Shown piece after piece: positions 11,001 to 18,940 of a DNA stretch of 64,000 bases; position 1 is the first letter of the stretch; each line of letters opens with the position of its first letter. Origin of the DNA: Achromobacter deleyi (GTDB lineage: Bacteria > Pseudomonadota > Gammaproteobacteria > Burkholderiales > Burkholderiaceae_B); contig NZ_CADIJO010000009.1 of NCBI RefSeq assembly GCF_902859705.1, positions 1-64,000 of the forward strand. Reading direction: 5' to 3'. A program made the translations under genes and the position numbers. The notes under the pieces were generated by a model, which was not told where the DNA came from, did no database searches, and saw nothing but the letters and a program-made list of their open reading frames with translations.

Positions 11001-14000
11001 CGGCGGCGACGTACTCGTGCGCGCCGGGGCGACGCTCAGGGCGCCCGAAGCCCTGTTGTTCGCACCGGACAACGGCAAGATTTCGCTGGAGCAGGGCGGC
11101 GCCATCAATACCCTGGGCATGGGCGCGGCGCCCTACGATTCGCGCCAGGGCTACCAGTACGCAGGCAGCGGCGCCACGCTGCTGGCCGTGTCCAACGGCT
11201 GGCTGGATCTGCCGGCCGGTGCGGGCGCGCCTGGCGGCAGCATCGAACTGGGCGCCTGCGCCGCGGCGGCCTGCGACGGCACGGCCCGGCTCTATTCCGA
11301 GGGCACCATCGCGCTGGGCACCAACAACCTGGTGCTGCATGATGCGCTGCGCTACGGCACGCGCAATCTGGTCGTGGGCGCCAGCAGCCTGAATGCCGGC
11401 AGCGACGCCGCGCTGGCCGACGCCCAGGCGCGCGGGGTCTTGCCCAGCGGCCTGCGGCTGTCGCAGGACCTGCTGCGACGCTTGCTGGACGGCGATACCA
11501 GCGTCGGTGCACCGGCGCTGGAGCGCGTGATCTTCTCGCTGCGCGATTCGATCAACTTCTTTGGCACCGTGGACCTGAGCACGCTGGACGCCGCCACCGG
11601 CAAGTCCACGCTGGCGCAGCTGGTGCTGAACACGCCCGCCATCTATGGTTATGGCGGGGCCGCCGACGTGGCGACGCTGTCCACCGACACGCTGGTCTGG
11701 AACGGCGTGGCCAATGGCCTGCCGGGCGAGATTGCCGCTGGCGGCGCGGGCACGGGGGCGGGCACATTGAGCTTGAACGCCCGCCGCATCGTCCTGGGCG
11801 ACGCCAACGGCACCGCCGGCATTGCGCACCAGGCCATGCAGCGTCAAGCACTGGGGTTTGCCAATGTGGTGCTGGACGCTACCGAGCGCATCACGGCGGG
11901 CGGCGAGGGCAGCCTGGCGGTCTACCAGGCGCGCGGCGATTTCGTCGACGGCAAGTTCCAGTACCTGGGCGGCGACCTGCTGATGCGCACGCCGCTTCTG
12001 ACCGGCCAGGCCGGTTCGGTCATGCGCATGACCGCGGGCGGCGCATTGCGCCTGGACGGCACCGGCGCGCCGGCCGCCGACACGGATGCGCCGTGGGGCG
12101 CCACGCTGGCGCTGCAGGCTGACCGCATCGACCTGAACAGCACCGTGGCGCTGCCCAGCGGCAAGCTCTCGGTGCAGGCCGAGCACGCCCTGACCCTGGG
12201 AGACGGCGCGCGGCTGGATGTCGCGGGCCGTGCGGTGACGGTGATGGGCCAGACGCGCTACGGCTGGGGCGGCGACATCGAACTCGAAAGCCGCCAGCAC
12301 AACATCGTGCAGGCCGCCGGCTCGGTCATCGACCTGTCGGCGCGCGATAACCAGGCCGGCAAGCTGACCGCCACGGCGCTGGATGCCACGGCCGGGCTGA
12401 TCGATCTGCGCGGCGTGATACGCGGCCAGGCCAGCGGCGAGTACGACGCGGGCGGCACCTGGGTGCCGTTCGACGGCGGCGGCATCGCACTGCGGGCCCA
12501 GTCCATTGCAGACTTTGCGGGCCTGAACCAGCGCCTGGACTCGGGCGGGGTGAGCGGTTCGCGCGCCTTCCAGATCAAGCGCGGCGATCTGGCCGTGGCC
12601 AACGGCATCCGCGCCCGGCACGTCACGATCGCGGTGGACAACGGCAGCCTGACCGTCAACGGCGCCATCGACGCCAGCGGCGCACAGGTGGGCAGCATCC
12701 GCCTGTCGGCCCGTGGCGACCTCATCGTCAATGGCCTGCTGGACACGCACGGCGAGCGTTTGCGCACCGACAGCCTGGGCGCCATCATCGACAGCCCGAA
12801 CCGGGCGCTGATCGAACTGACCTCCACCGAGGGCCGCCTGGTGCTGGGCGCGGGCGCGGCGATCGACCTGCGCGCCGGCACCGCCGTGCCCGTGGGCGCC
12901 GGCCCGGGGGCCAACGACGGCCGCGCGCGCGGCACGCTGGACCTGAACGCACGCCGCCTGAACCAGGACGACGTGGCGCTGGAGATCACCGGCACCCCGT
13001 CGATCCTGGGCGCCGAACGCGTCTACGTCAACGCGTTCCGGCGCTACACCGATGCGCCGCTGGCATCAGCGCCGGACATCACCGGCCGCACGCCGCAGGT
13101 CATCACGCAGGACTACCTGGATCAGATCGACCAGGACAGCCTGGCCTACATGAACGCCGCCCTGGCCAACGCCGGCCTGCGGTCGCGCCTGGGCAGCTTC
13201 CGTCTGCGGCCGGGGGTGGAAATCGCCAGCGCCACCGCAGAGGGTGACCTGACCGTGTCGGGCGACCTGGACCTGTCGAACTACCGCTACGGCCCCGGCG
13301 CGGACCGCAACGATCCCGCCCGGCGCGGCTTCGGCGAAGCGGGCCTGCTGCTGGTGCGTGCCAAGGGCGACCTGAACGTGTACGGCAGCATCACCGACGG
13401 CTTCGCGCCGCCGCTGGGCACCGAAGACGACGCCCGCGCCTGGCGCCTGGTGGGCCGCGCCGGCATGGACAACTCCAGCGGCAAGGACCTGTGGGGCCAG
13501 AGCCTGGTGCTGCCGCGCGCCGTCACCTTGCGCGGCGGCGCGGGCGGCACGGTGTTTCCCGCCACCGAGCAGGAATCCCTGAACTTCGACCTGCCGATCG
13601 CGGCCAACACCATCAAGGCCAACGTGCGCCTGCCGACGCAGGTCGAGCTGGCCCAGCCGCTGACGCTGGCCGCCGGCACGGTGCTGGCCGCCGATGTGTG
13701 GGCGGCCGACGGCACCCGCTACGCCAAGGGCAGCGTGCTGTCGAGCGCCGTGGCGCTGGCGGCCGGCTCGCGGCTGGGCGCCGGCCTGGCGCTTGGTCAG
13801 CCGATCTCGGTGCGCGCGCTGACCGTGCCCAAGGGCACGCCGCTGGCCATCTTCTCCAGCCCGCTGGCGTTGGCGGCCGACCTGCCGCTGGCGGCGGGCG
13901 CCTATCTGCCCGCGGGCACCAACCTGCAGTTCCGCGATATCAACGTGGACCTGCGCGACCTGGACGCCAACGGCATCCAGGGGCGCATCTGGGCGATCGC

Positions 14001-17000
14001 GCCGATGCTGCCCGCCGGCACATCGTCCTGGAGCCTGCGGCTGGCGGGCGGCGCCGATCTCGAGTCCGCCGACACGCGCGCCTTGCGGCCGGCCTCGCAA
14101 CTGGCAGGCCGCGGCCAGGTCACGCTGGCCGACCTGCACTACATGCAGGACCTGAGCTACGGCCTCTTGGGCGAATCGCCGATCTTCAGCGTCATCCGCA
14201 CGGGGCGGGGCGACCTGGACATCCTGGCGGGCGGCAGCTTGCAGCAAGGGTCGTTCTACGGCATCTACACCGCGGGCACGCCGTCGGACGCCGTGCGCGA
14301 CGCGGCGGGCAACCCGGTGCGCGATGCCCTGGGGCGCGAGGCCTACAACCTGCCGCGCGCCTTCGATGACCTGATGACGCAGACGGAAGGCATGGGCAGC
14401 GTGTTGGGCGTGGCAGGCGCGGGCTATGAAGGGCTGGTGACTGGCGACCAGTACACGGCCTGGTATCCGGAAGGCGGCGGCAATCTGCTGATGAACGTGC
14501 AGGGCGACCTGCGCGGCGCGATCCGCGGCACGCCGGCCCGGCCGGATGAGTTCGATCCGCGCGGCGCGTCCTACCTGGCCGGCAGCTATCCCGGCAATTG
14601 GCTGTGGCGCCAGGGCGGCGCCGGCCTGGGTCAGCAGACGGCGTGGTGGATCAACTTCGGCACCTATGTGCCGTCGCCGCTGTACTCGGTGTTCTATGCG
14701 GGCGGCGTGTCGGTCGAGGGCTTCACCGGCATCGGCACGCTGGGCGGCGGCAACCTGTCGGTCAATGTGGACGGCGATGCCGGCGTGCTGCGCCCGCCGC
14801 TCGTGACTGAATCCATCGTGTATCCCGGCAGCCAGGGCCTGGTGCTGGCGGTGGGCAGCACCGGCCGGATCACGCCGGACGGCAAGCGCGTCTCGACCGG
14901 CGGCGGCGACCTGAGCCTGCGGGTGGGCGGCGCGGTCAATCCGCTCAAGACCGCCGCGAGCAGCGCGTCGGGCGATATCCGCGGACCGTACTCCGACCTG
15001 AACGGCGTCGTGACCAACTTGCGGGGCGCGACCTCGGTGGACGCACGCAGCATCGGCCGGGTCGACCCGCTCTACGGCGTGGCCGATGCGTCGGACGCGC
15101 GCGGCGTGGACCCCTTGCGGCCCACGCTGGGCGCCCCGTCGGGAGGCATGGTGTTCGTGGCCGGCGACTCGGCGATGCGCGTGGGCGCGCGCGGCGACGT
15201 CGTCATGGCGGGCGCGGCCGACGCGGGCCGCATCTTCCAGGTGACCAGCACGCCGTTCATCCATGACGGCGTCGAGCAGCCCGGCGGCGCGTACAGCTGG
15301 TATTCGCTGTGGACGGACCGTACCGCCATCGACCTGTTCTCGGCCGGCGGCGCCTTGACGCCGATTTCCGCGATCAACGTGGACGGCGTGGCCATCCGCG
15401 GCACGCAGCAATCCAGCGCCAATTCCTATGGCAACGTCTACGCCTACCCCTCGCGCTTTTCCGCCGTGGCGGCGTCGGGCAGCATCTACTACCACCCCAA
15501 TTCGTCCGACATCACCAGCACCTGGGTGTTTGCGCCCGCGCCGGGCGGCCGGCTGGAGATGCTGGCGGGCGACGGGCTGTACGGCGGCGGCTACCAGGTC
15601 AATCCGTCGGGCGCATCCCCGTCCTTGCTGGCCACGCCGTTGCAGCCGGCCTACCGCGCCAGCTGGAACAATGGCCAGGTCACCGCGGGCAACGCCGTAT
15701 CAGAAGAAGGCGCGCTGTTCGCGTTCGGCCGCGACACGGCAGGCGGCATGGCGCCGGTAGCGGGGGCCGCTGCGGTGCGATTCCATGCCGGCGGCGATAT
15801 CGTCGGCCTGCGCACCGGCGACAGCCTGGTCGTCAATACCGGCACGGAGTACCGCGCCGCGCGGGCCGTCAGCGTGCAGGCCGGGCGCGACGTGGTCAAC
15901 CTGCGCGGCCTGTTCCTGAACCAGGCCGCCACCGATGTCTCGCAGGTGTATGCCGGCCGCGACATCCTGTATGCCAACGTCGACATCGCGGGGCCGGGCT
16001 GGCTGGACGTCATGGCCGGCCGCAACCTGCGCCAGGAAGACAAGGGCCGCCTCATCAGCCTGGGCCTGCTGGACGGCGGGCCCGCCACCGGCAAGGGCGG
16101 CGCGGGCATCGCCGCCAGCGCGGGCGGCCAGGGCGACTATGCGGCGTTGGCTCGGCGCTACCTGGACCCGGCCAACCGCGCCGACCCCGGCCAGCCGCTG
16201 GCCGGCCAGGCCGGCAAGGCCGTCAAGACCTACGAAGCCGAACTGACCGACTGGCTGCGCACGCTGCACGGCTACGGCGGGCCGGCGGACGGGGCGCGGG
16301 CGTACTTCGACGCGCTGCCCGCCGAACAGCAGCGCATCTTCCTGCGCCAGGTCTACTATGCCGAACTCACTGCCGGCGGCCGCGAATACAACGACACCGC
16401 CGGGCCGCGCGCCGGCAGCTATGCCCGCGGCCGCCAGGCCATCGCCGCGCTGTATCCCGATGCCGACGCCCAGGGCCGGCCGATCCGCTACCAGGGCGAC
16501 ATCACCCTGTTCGGCGGTTCGGGCATCCAGACGCTGTTCGGCGGCGCCATTCACCTGATGGCGCCGGGCGGGCAGATGGTCTTCGGCGTGGAAGGCGCCG
16601 CGCCGCCGTCCACCGCCGGCATCGTCACCCAGGGCGCGGGCGATATCCAGATGTACGCCCAGGGCAGCATCCTGCTCGGCCAGAGCCGGGTCATGACGAC
16701 CTTCGGCGGCAACATCCTGGGCTGGTCGGCCCAAGGCGACATCAACAGCGGCCGGGGTTCCAAGAGCACGGTGGTGTACACGCCGCAGCGGCGCCTGTAC
16801 GACGACGTGGGCAACGTGACATTGGCGCCCACCGTGCCCAGCACCGGCGCCGGCATTGCCACGCTCAACCCGATTCCCGAGGTGCCGCCGGGCGATGTCG
16901 ACCTGGTGGCGCCGCTGGGCACCATCGATGCGGGCGAGGCCGGCATTCGCTTCTCGGGCAACGTCAACCTGGCGGCGTTGCAGGTGGTGAACGCGGCCAA

Positions 17001-17373
17001 CGTGGTGGGGCAGGGCAAGGCCACCGGCGTGCCGGCGCTGGCGGCCGTCAACGTTGCCGCCCTGACCAGCGCCAGCGCCGCCGCGGCGGGGGCGACGCAG
17101 GGCGCGCAGGAAACCACGCGCCAGCAGCAGGCCGCGGCCCGCCGCAACCTGCCGTCCATCATCAACGTGCAGATCCTGGGCTATGGCGACGAGGCGGTGT
17201 CCGGCGCTGGGGGCGGGGCCGCGGGTGGCGCCGGCTCACGGCCGGGCGCGCCGCCGCCACCGCAAGGCTACGACCCGCGCAGCATCTTCCAGATGCTGGG
17301 CAACGGCGAGCTGGACGCGGCCCAGAAAGCGCGGCTGACCGAACCGGAGCAGCGCGGGCTGTCCGGGGGCTAG
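5011..17373 (+). CDS. Giant filamentous haemagglutinin-family protein (TPS domain, DUF3739-type C-terminus)
   Basis: This 4120-residue predicted surface or secreted beta-helical protein has a basic N-terminus and hydrophobic stretch ending ALAAGPA (about residues 35-55), a Gln/Ala-rich segment, then a haemagglutination-activity (TPS) domain at about 145-270 with NWETFNVG, NRVNDP, and the characteristic NRNGIVFSGSSQVNVRNLV. Thousands of residues of Gly/Ala/Asp-rich beta-helix repeats follow. The C-terminal region carries VDLVAPLGTIDAGEAGIR and INVQILGYGDE, typical of the DUF3739 haemagglutinin family. TPS proteins normally use a TpsB outer-membrane pore; none is encoded here, whereas T2SS genes flank both sides, so export by the T2SS is an attractive inference. 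Adhesion or biofilm function is assumed from the family. No disruption was seen across 12 kb. Confidence 0.88.
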   Translation: MNRQAGKAGYGSKGNLQGERTGRRQRLRRDAPRFRLAPAMQALVLALSAGPALAAGPAFGPGWFSDKRATQAQTAATGRLPGGGLAGIPSTLRDQQRANEQLQRSLANLNRGAAAIAAQQAAQAAARQAALNAPSAPDGLAEGGLKVDANPLTAGWINARALTPDSQAQVNGRTVVTVAQTADKAILNWETFNVGRNTTVAFQQQAAWSVLNRVNDPQARPSQIQGQIDAPGTVMVVNRNGIVFSGSSQVNVRNLVAAAVGISDDQFRKGLYSDKTGTGAAERYTPSFGNDLTGQGDAARAGNATGDVRVEAGARIQTAAPGSVTQGGGYVLLLGREAHNAGQISAPGGQATLAAGDTFIIRRGLASDANGLSTTRGNEVSARRNAASQAGLAVNSGLIQAPVGDITLTGHDVRQLGVAVSTTTVTTRGTVHLLNSATDASGSIVLGQDSTTMILLQDNGATALDAQREAAMRAPAAGQADPYRQAGQAFDHLSALPDRGDQSRIEITSGGTVQAQGGALALATGGQVAVAAVRRTQLDDGAILDVAGAVGVKVAMEANNLKVNIQGNELRDAPVNRDGNGLNNGNVWVDRRALVQVAKGVNGYERERWYTAGGLLEVGGYLGTSGHGIGEWAAIGGTVTVEGGELVTRPGSLINISGGTLDVASGYINQSWLRGDDGRLYEVSRAPGDLLYKGLYRGFEDTHGRWGQNATRYFYNALLAPTRRFEDGYTAGRDAGRLVVGTRSAVIEGSIVGEAFQGERQVQARQAIDAGLRQQTGYQQSQLARALAGQLVLGRYVANQVTANGVTTSGYDLAAATRQIVFGQAGAPMAAALGLGDALPADRRDAIWLDAGALSRLGLGQVTAVASGNVAVDHALAVADGGAIALHAPQVDIRADLSARGGQLTAGNVIQGVVREAFLAPAADTSASVRVAPGVVLDVSGVWANLLRNPEAAGAAAYRDGGRIALRSTGAVAVADGSVLDAASGATLGVNGKLAGGKGGDITLEMARPDGSTPGPGVVGVTLDGVVRGFGVTGGGTLRLSSASVLIDDRGDAVAQPGGIVLRSALFSTGFSRYDINGDASLTVADGTTLAVTMPVYRPLADTPDAAPAWAASAWAAPTTTAQAMALWTPPLFKEDPKTGRMTQRAGASLSLSAFARKDALPEGVLRIGRDARIEVDPGQAIRLQSRGQMQLQGTLRAPGGQIVVARGADPVADAQQGGLPNSVWIDGGAWLDVAGIAATAVDARGRRYGLQRDGGRIAIDGEFVVVRPGARLDASGSRMTVDVAQDDGAGAGPRLVGGNGGEISLSATAGLYLDGALVAAAGAPAAAGGKLSVTLETPLYAAGTSDALLRPRELTVAQIAGPSLLPQDATVATAGLVYGQGRIGVDQIAAGGFDDVALFARDLLTFDGDVTLSARHAISLYEGALGNTQAGGVVRIDAPYVLLSGRSNHVPQVQQPVSASLNDWAPSAQASAARLLVHANQIDIRNRVNTGMAGAALLNNGARLAVDRRGYDSVELRSQGDLRFLPADNAASTRLGGVSNASAFQTAGDLLLAAQRIYPATGSVGVAVAGWLASGRYDEARAIRVEGVSGPLARVAPLSAMGSLILNAPNVEQGGALYAPLGVIQLGINTAGASQAVRLLGGSLTSVSAAGLTIPYGGTTDGLSYQYQGVAVEAVGVGGMAFQGLARGVSLAADHVAVDTGAVIDLSGGGVLAGAAFVSGRGGSTDPLFHPLPRFDAASGRFDLPALADRPVYAILPGLADSYAPVAPRDSAAGYAGSRPRAGETITLGPGIPGLPAGTYTLLPSYYALLPGAFRIELGQGGLAGAAQGVRGGSWSVSAVRGLAHTGTQDALPRQALVTPGEVLRRHAQYNETDYAAFVLADAARRGQPRTMLPSDAATLEFYYGGNPAASQTPALRFDGLARFGRGEGGYGGQLLVRTNGAAVEIVSADRSPGFAGVSLRDADLNAVGASRISLGGWLYQPVRGADLRLTSRTLGGGDVLVRAGATLRAPEALLFAPDNGKISLEQGGAINTLGMGAAPYDSRQGYQYAGSGATLLAVSNGWLDLPAGAGAPGGSIELGACAAAACDGTARLYSEGTIALGTNNLVLHDALRYGTRNLVVGASSLNAGSDAALADAQARGVLPSGLRLSQDLLRRLLDGDTSVGAPALERVIFSLRDSINFFGTVDLSTLDAATGKSTLAQLVLNTPAIYGYGGAADVATLSTDTLVWNGVANGLPGEIAAGGAGTGAGTLSLNARRIVLGDANGTAGIAHQAMQRQALGFANVVLDATERITAGGEGSLAVYQARGDFVDGKFQYLGGDLLMRTPLLTGQAGSVMRMTAGGALRLDGTGAPAADTDAPWGATLALQADRIDLNSTVALPSGKLSVQAEHALTLGDGARLDVAGRAVTVMGQTRYGWGGDIELESRQHNIVQAAGSVIDLSARDNQAGKLTATALDATAGLIDLRGVIRGQASGEYDAGGTWVPFDGGGIALRAQSIADFAGLNQRLDSGGVSGSRAFQIKRGDLAVANGIRARHVTIAVDNGSLTVNGAIDASGAQVGSIRLSARGDLIVNGLLDTHGERLRTDSLGAIIDSPNRALIELTSTEGRLVLGAGAAIDLRAGTAVPVGAGPGANDGRARGTLDLNARRLNQDDVALEITGTPSILGAERVYVNAFRRYTDAPLASAPDITGRTPQVITQDYLDQIDQDSLAYMNAALANAGLRSRLGSFRLRPGVEIASATAEGDLTVSGDLDLSNYRYGPGADRNDPARRGFGEAGLLLVRAKGDLNVYGSITDGFAPPLGTEDDARAWRLVGRAGMDNSSGKDLWGQSLVLPRAVTLRGGAGGTVFPATEQESLNFDLPIAANTIKANVRLPTQVELAQPLTLAAGTVLAADVWAADGTRYAKGSVLSSAVALAAGSRLGAGLALGQPISVRALTVPKGTPLAIFSSPLALAADLPLAAGAYLPAGTNLQFRDINVDLRDLDANGIQGRIWAIAPMLPAGTSSWSLRLAGGADLESADTRALRPASQLAGRGQVTLADLHYMQDLSYGLLGESPIFSVIRTGRGDLDILAGGSLQQGSFYGIYTAGTPSDAVRDAAGNPVRDALGREAYNLPRAFDDLMTQTEGMGSVLGVAGAGYEGLVTGDQYTAWYPEGGGNLLMNVQGDLRGAIRGTPARPDEFDPRGASYLAGSYPGNWLWRQGGAGLGQQTAWWINFGTYVPSPLYSVFYAGGVSVEGFTGIGTLGGGNLSVNVDGDAGVLRPPLVTESIVYPGSQGLVLAVGSTGRITPDGKRVSTGGGDLSLRVGGAVNPLKTAASSASGDIRGPYSDLNGVVTNLRGATSVDARSIGRVDPLYGVADASDARGVDPLRPTLGAPSGGMVFVAGDSAMRVGARGDVVMAGAADAGRIFQVTSTPFIHDGVEQPGGAYSWYSLWTDRTAIDLFSAGGALTPISAINVDGVAIRGTQQSSANSYGNVYAYPSRFSAVAASGSIYYHPNSSDITSTWVFAPAPGGRLEMLAGDGLYGGGYQVNPSGASPSLLATPLQPAYRASWNNGQVTAGNAVSEEGALFAFGRDTAGGMAPVAGAAAVRFHAGGDIVGLRTGDSLVVNTGTEYRAARAVSVQAGRDVVNLRGLFLNQAATDVSQVYAGRDILYANVDIAGPGWLDVMAGRNLRQEDKGRLISLGLLDGGPATGKGGAGIAASAGGQGDYAALARRYLDPANRADPGQPLAGQAGKAVKTYEAELTDWLRTLHGYGGPADGARAYFDALPAEQQRIFLRQVYYAELTAGGREYNDTAGPRAGSYARGRQAIAALYPDADAQGRPIRYQGDITLFGGSGIQTLFGGAIHLMAPGGQMVFGVEGAAPPSTAGIVTQGAGDIQMYAQGSILLGQSRVMTTFGGNILGWSAQGDINSGRGSKSTVVYTPQRRLYDDVGNVTLAPTVPSTGAGIATLNPIPEVPPGDVDLVAPLGTIDAGEAGIRFSGNVNLAALQVVNAANVVGQGKATGVPALAAVNVAALTSASAAAAGATQGAQETTRQQQAAARRNLPSIINVQILGYGDEAVSGAGGGAAGGAGSRPGAPPPPQGYDPRSIFQMLGNGELDAAQKARLTEPEQRGLSGG

Positions 17374-17392
17374 GGGCTTGATTGCCGATGGC

Positions 17393-17416
17393 GGGCCGCC
17401 GGCATGGCGGCCCGTT
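17393..17416 (+). terminator. Hairpin after the haemagglutinin gene
   Basis: GGGCCGCC (17393-17400), a GGCAT loop and GGCGGCCC (17406-17413) pair perfectly and are followed by GTTTG. It is 20 bases after the stop. The T-run is short, so termination may be partial. Confidence 0.5.
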
Positions 17417-17549
17417 TGCACCCGTGCGCAAAGCTGACGATTGGCTGTCACGCCGCAGTCACAAGCGCGCCCTACATTGCCCATTCACCGATTAGCACGA
17501 CGTATTGCGGCGCGCCCCGTCAGCCGCCGCAACGCGACAAGGGCGGGGC

Positions 17550-18287
17550 ATGCATCAGGAGCCGATCAGGGCGGGCAAGGGGCTGGCGGGCAAGGGGCTG
17601 GCTGGCGGCTACTGGCGCGGATGGACAGGCTGCTGCTGGACCCTGCTGTGGCTGTGCGCCGCGCTGTGCTGGCGTCCGGCGGGTGCGCAGGAACCGGTGC
17701 TGCGCCTGTTCGATTTCGACATCCCCGCGCAGCCGCTGCAATCGGCGCTTGAACACTACAGCAACGTCACCGGCAGTTCGGTGGTGTATCGCGCCGCGTT
17801 GGCGGTGGGGCGGCGTTCGGCCGCCGTCAAGGGAATCTACACGCCGGAGGCGGCTTTGCGCATGTTGATCGAAGGGACGGGGCTGGTCGCGGAATACACC
17901 GCGGCCAACGCATTCATCTTGCAGTCCGACGCGCGCCAGGCGCATGGCGGATCGGCCGCCCGCCGCGCCGACCCGCCGCGCGGCGCGTTCTACCGCAGCT
18001 ATTACGGCGTGGTGCAGGCCGGCGTGCGCGACGCCTTGTGCCGCAATGCCATCACCCGCGCGGGCGGCTACCGCGCCGCCGTCAGCTTCGAGGTCTCGCC
18101 CATGGGCCGCGTGGAAGGCGCCCGGGTGCTCGATTCCACCGGCGACGCCGGCAAGGACGAGGCGATTGCGCGCACGCTGGACGAGATCGTGCTGGACAAG
18201 GCGCCGCCGCGGGATCTGGAACAGCCCTTCGTGATGCTGATCATGCCGCAGTCGGCCGAACACGACCAAGGCTGTCCGGCGCATTGA
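17550..18287 (+). CDS. Exported STN-domain protein with TonB-C-like domain (surface signalling component)
   Basis: This 245-residue protein has a long Trp/Cys-rich signal segment ending RPAGAQ (about residues 25-47). An STN (secretin/TonB short N-terminal) domain follows at about 50-115: LRLFDFDIPAQPLQSALEHYS and VKGIYTPEAALRMLIEGTGL. The C-terminal part (about 140-240), with YRAAVSFEVSPMGRVEGARVLDSTGD, resembles a TonB C-terminal fold. No beta-barrel is attached. STN domains of TonB-dependent transducers contact FecR-type anti-sigma factors, and an ECF sigma gene and fecR follow immediately, so this protein probably supplies the periplasmic signal. ATG 17550 is preferred over an upstream in-frame TTG at 17505. 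Confidence 0.72.
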   Translation: MHQEPIRAGKGLAGKGLAGGYWRGWTGCCWTLLWLCAALCWRPAGAQEPVLRLFDFDIPAQPLQSALEHYSNVTGSSVVYRAALAVGRRSAAVKGIYTPEAALRMLIEGTGLVAEYTAANAFILQSDARQAHGGSAARRADPPRGAFYRSYYGVVQAGVRDALCRNAITRAGGYRAAVSFEVSPMGRVEGARVLDSTGDAGKDEAIARTLDEIVLDKAPPRDLEQPFVMLIMPQSAEHDQGCPAH

Positions 18288-18324
18288 ACCGGCCGCCTCG
18301 ACCTTTCTGTTCCGACACAGATTC

Positions 18325-18840
18325 ATGATGCCCTCCAGCCTGTCCGTCCTGCGTGATTTCATGCTGCAACGGTACGACGACCTGAAGGCCCGCCTGACGC
18401 GGCGCCTGGGTTGCCCGGACCTGGCCAGCGACGCGCTGCAGGACACCTGGCTGCGGCTCGAAGCCAAGGACGACCTGGGGCCGGTGGACAGCCCGGGGCC
18501 TTACCTGATGCGCATGGCCGTCAACGTGGCCGTCGACCAGCAACGCGTCGAAAACCGCCGCCTGACCGTGGCCGAAGCCGAGGTGCTGTTGAACGTGCCC
18601 GACCCCGCTCCGGGCCCGGACCGCATCGCCGAGGGCCGCGCCGAACTGGATGCGCTGACCCGGGCCATGGGCGAACTGCCTGCGCGTCAACGCGTCATCC
18701 TGCTGGCCGTGCGGCTGGAAGGCCTGCCGCAGAACGACATCGCCGAACGGCTGGGCGTCTCGCTGCGCACCGTCGAACGCGAATTGCGCAACGCGCACGA
18801 GTACTGTGCGCGGCGAACACGTAAATTATTGTCACCATAA
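18325..18840 (+). CDS. ECF RNA polymerase sigma factor, FecI-like (first copy)
   Basis: This 171-residue sigma-70-family factor has region 2 (DALQDTWLRL, then YLMRMAVNVAVDQQR, about residues 36-75) and region 4 (LPARQRVILLAVRLEGLPQNDIAERLGVSLRTVERELRNA, shown here only as the helix-turn-helix stretch near 120-160). It is FecI-like in size and in being followed by a FecR-like gene, and it lies 37 bases after the STN gene. The expected model is STN protein to FecR to this sigma factor, directing polymerase to local promoters, possibly the 45-bp blocks before the PstS-like and haemagglutinin genes. The target assignment is inference. Confidence 0.88.
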   Translation: MMPSSLSVLRDFMLQRYDDLKARLTRRLGCPDLASDALQDTWLRLEAKDDLGPVDSPGPYLMRMAVNVAVDQQRVENRRLTVAEAEVLLNVPDPAPGPDRIAEGRAELDALTRAMGELPARQRVILLAVRLEGLPQNDIAERLGVSLRTVERELRNAHEYCARRTRKLLSP

Positions 18841-18940
18841 GGCGGGTTCCGGCTGCGAGAGTCGTCCTATGGATGTCAAGGGGAAAAACGGCGCGCCATC
18901 GCCCGCAAGTGGCGGCGCGGCGGCATCGAGAGAGTATGCA

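Noticed and set aside
4609..12750. Very long open frame (2713 codons) on the minus strand opposite the haemagglutinin gene
   Set aside because: It lies antisense to a clearly coding, G+C-rich repetitive gene, has His/Arg/Gln/Ala-rich composition without domains, and no start signal. Such frames are a by-product of codon bias.
15309..17381. 690-codon plus-strand frame overlapping the end of the haemagglutinin gene
   Set aside because: It is a +1 shadow of the real gene, Arg/Gly-rich, with no domain and no start signal.
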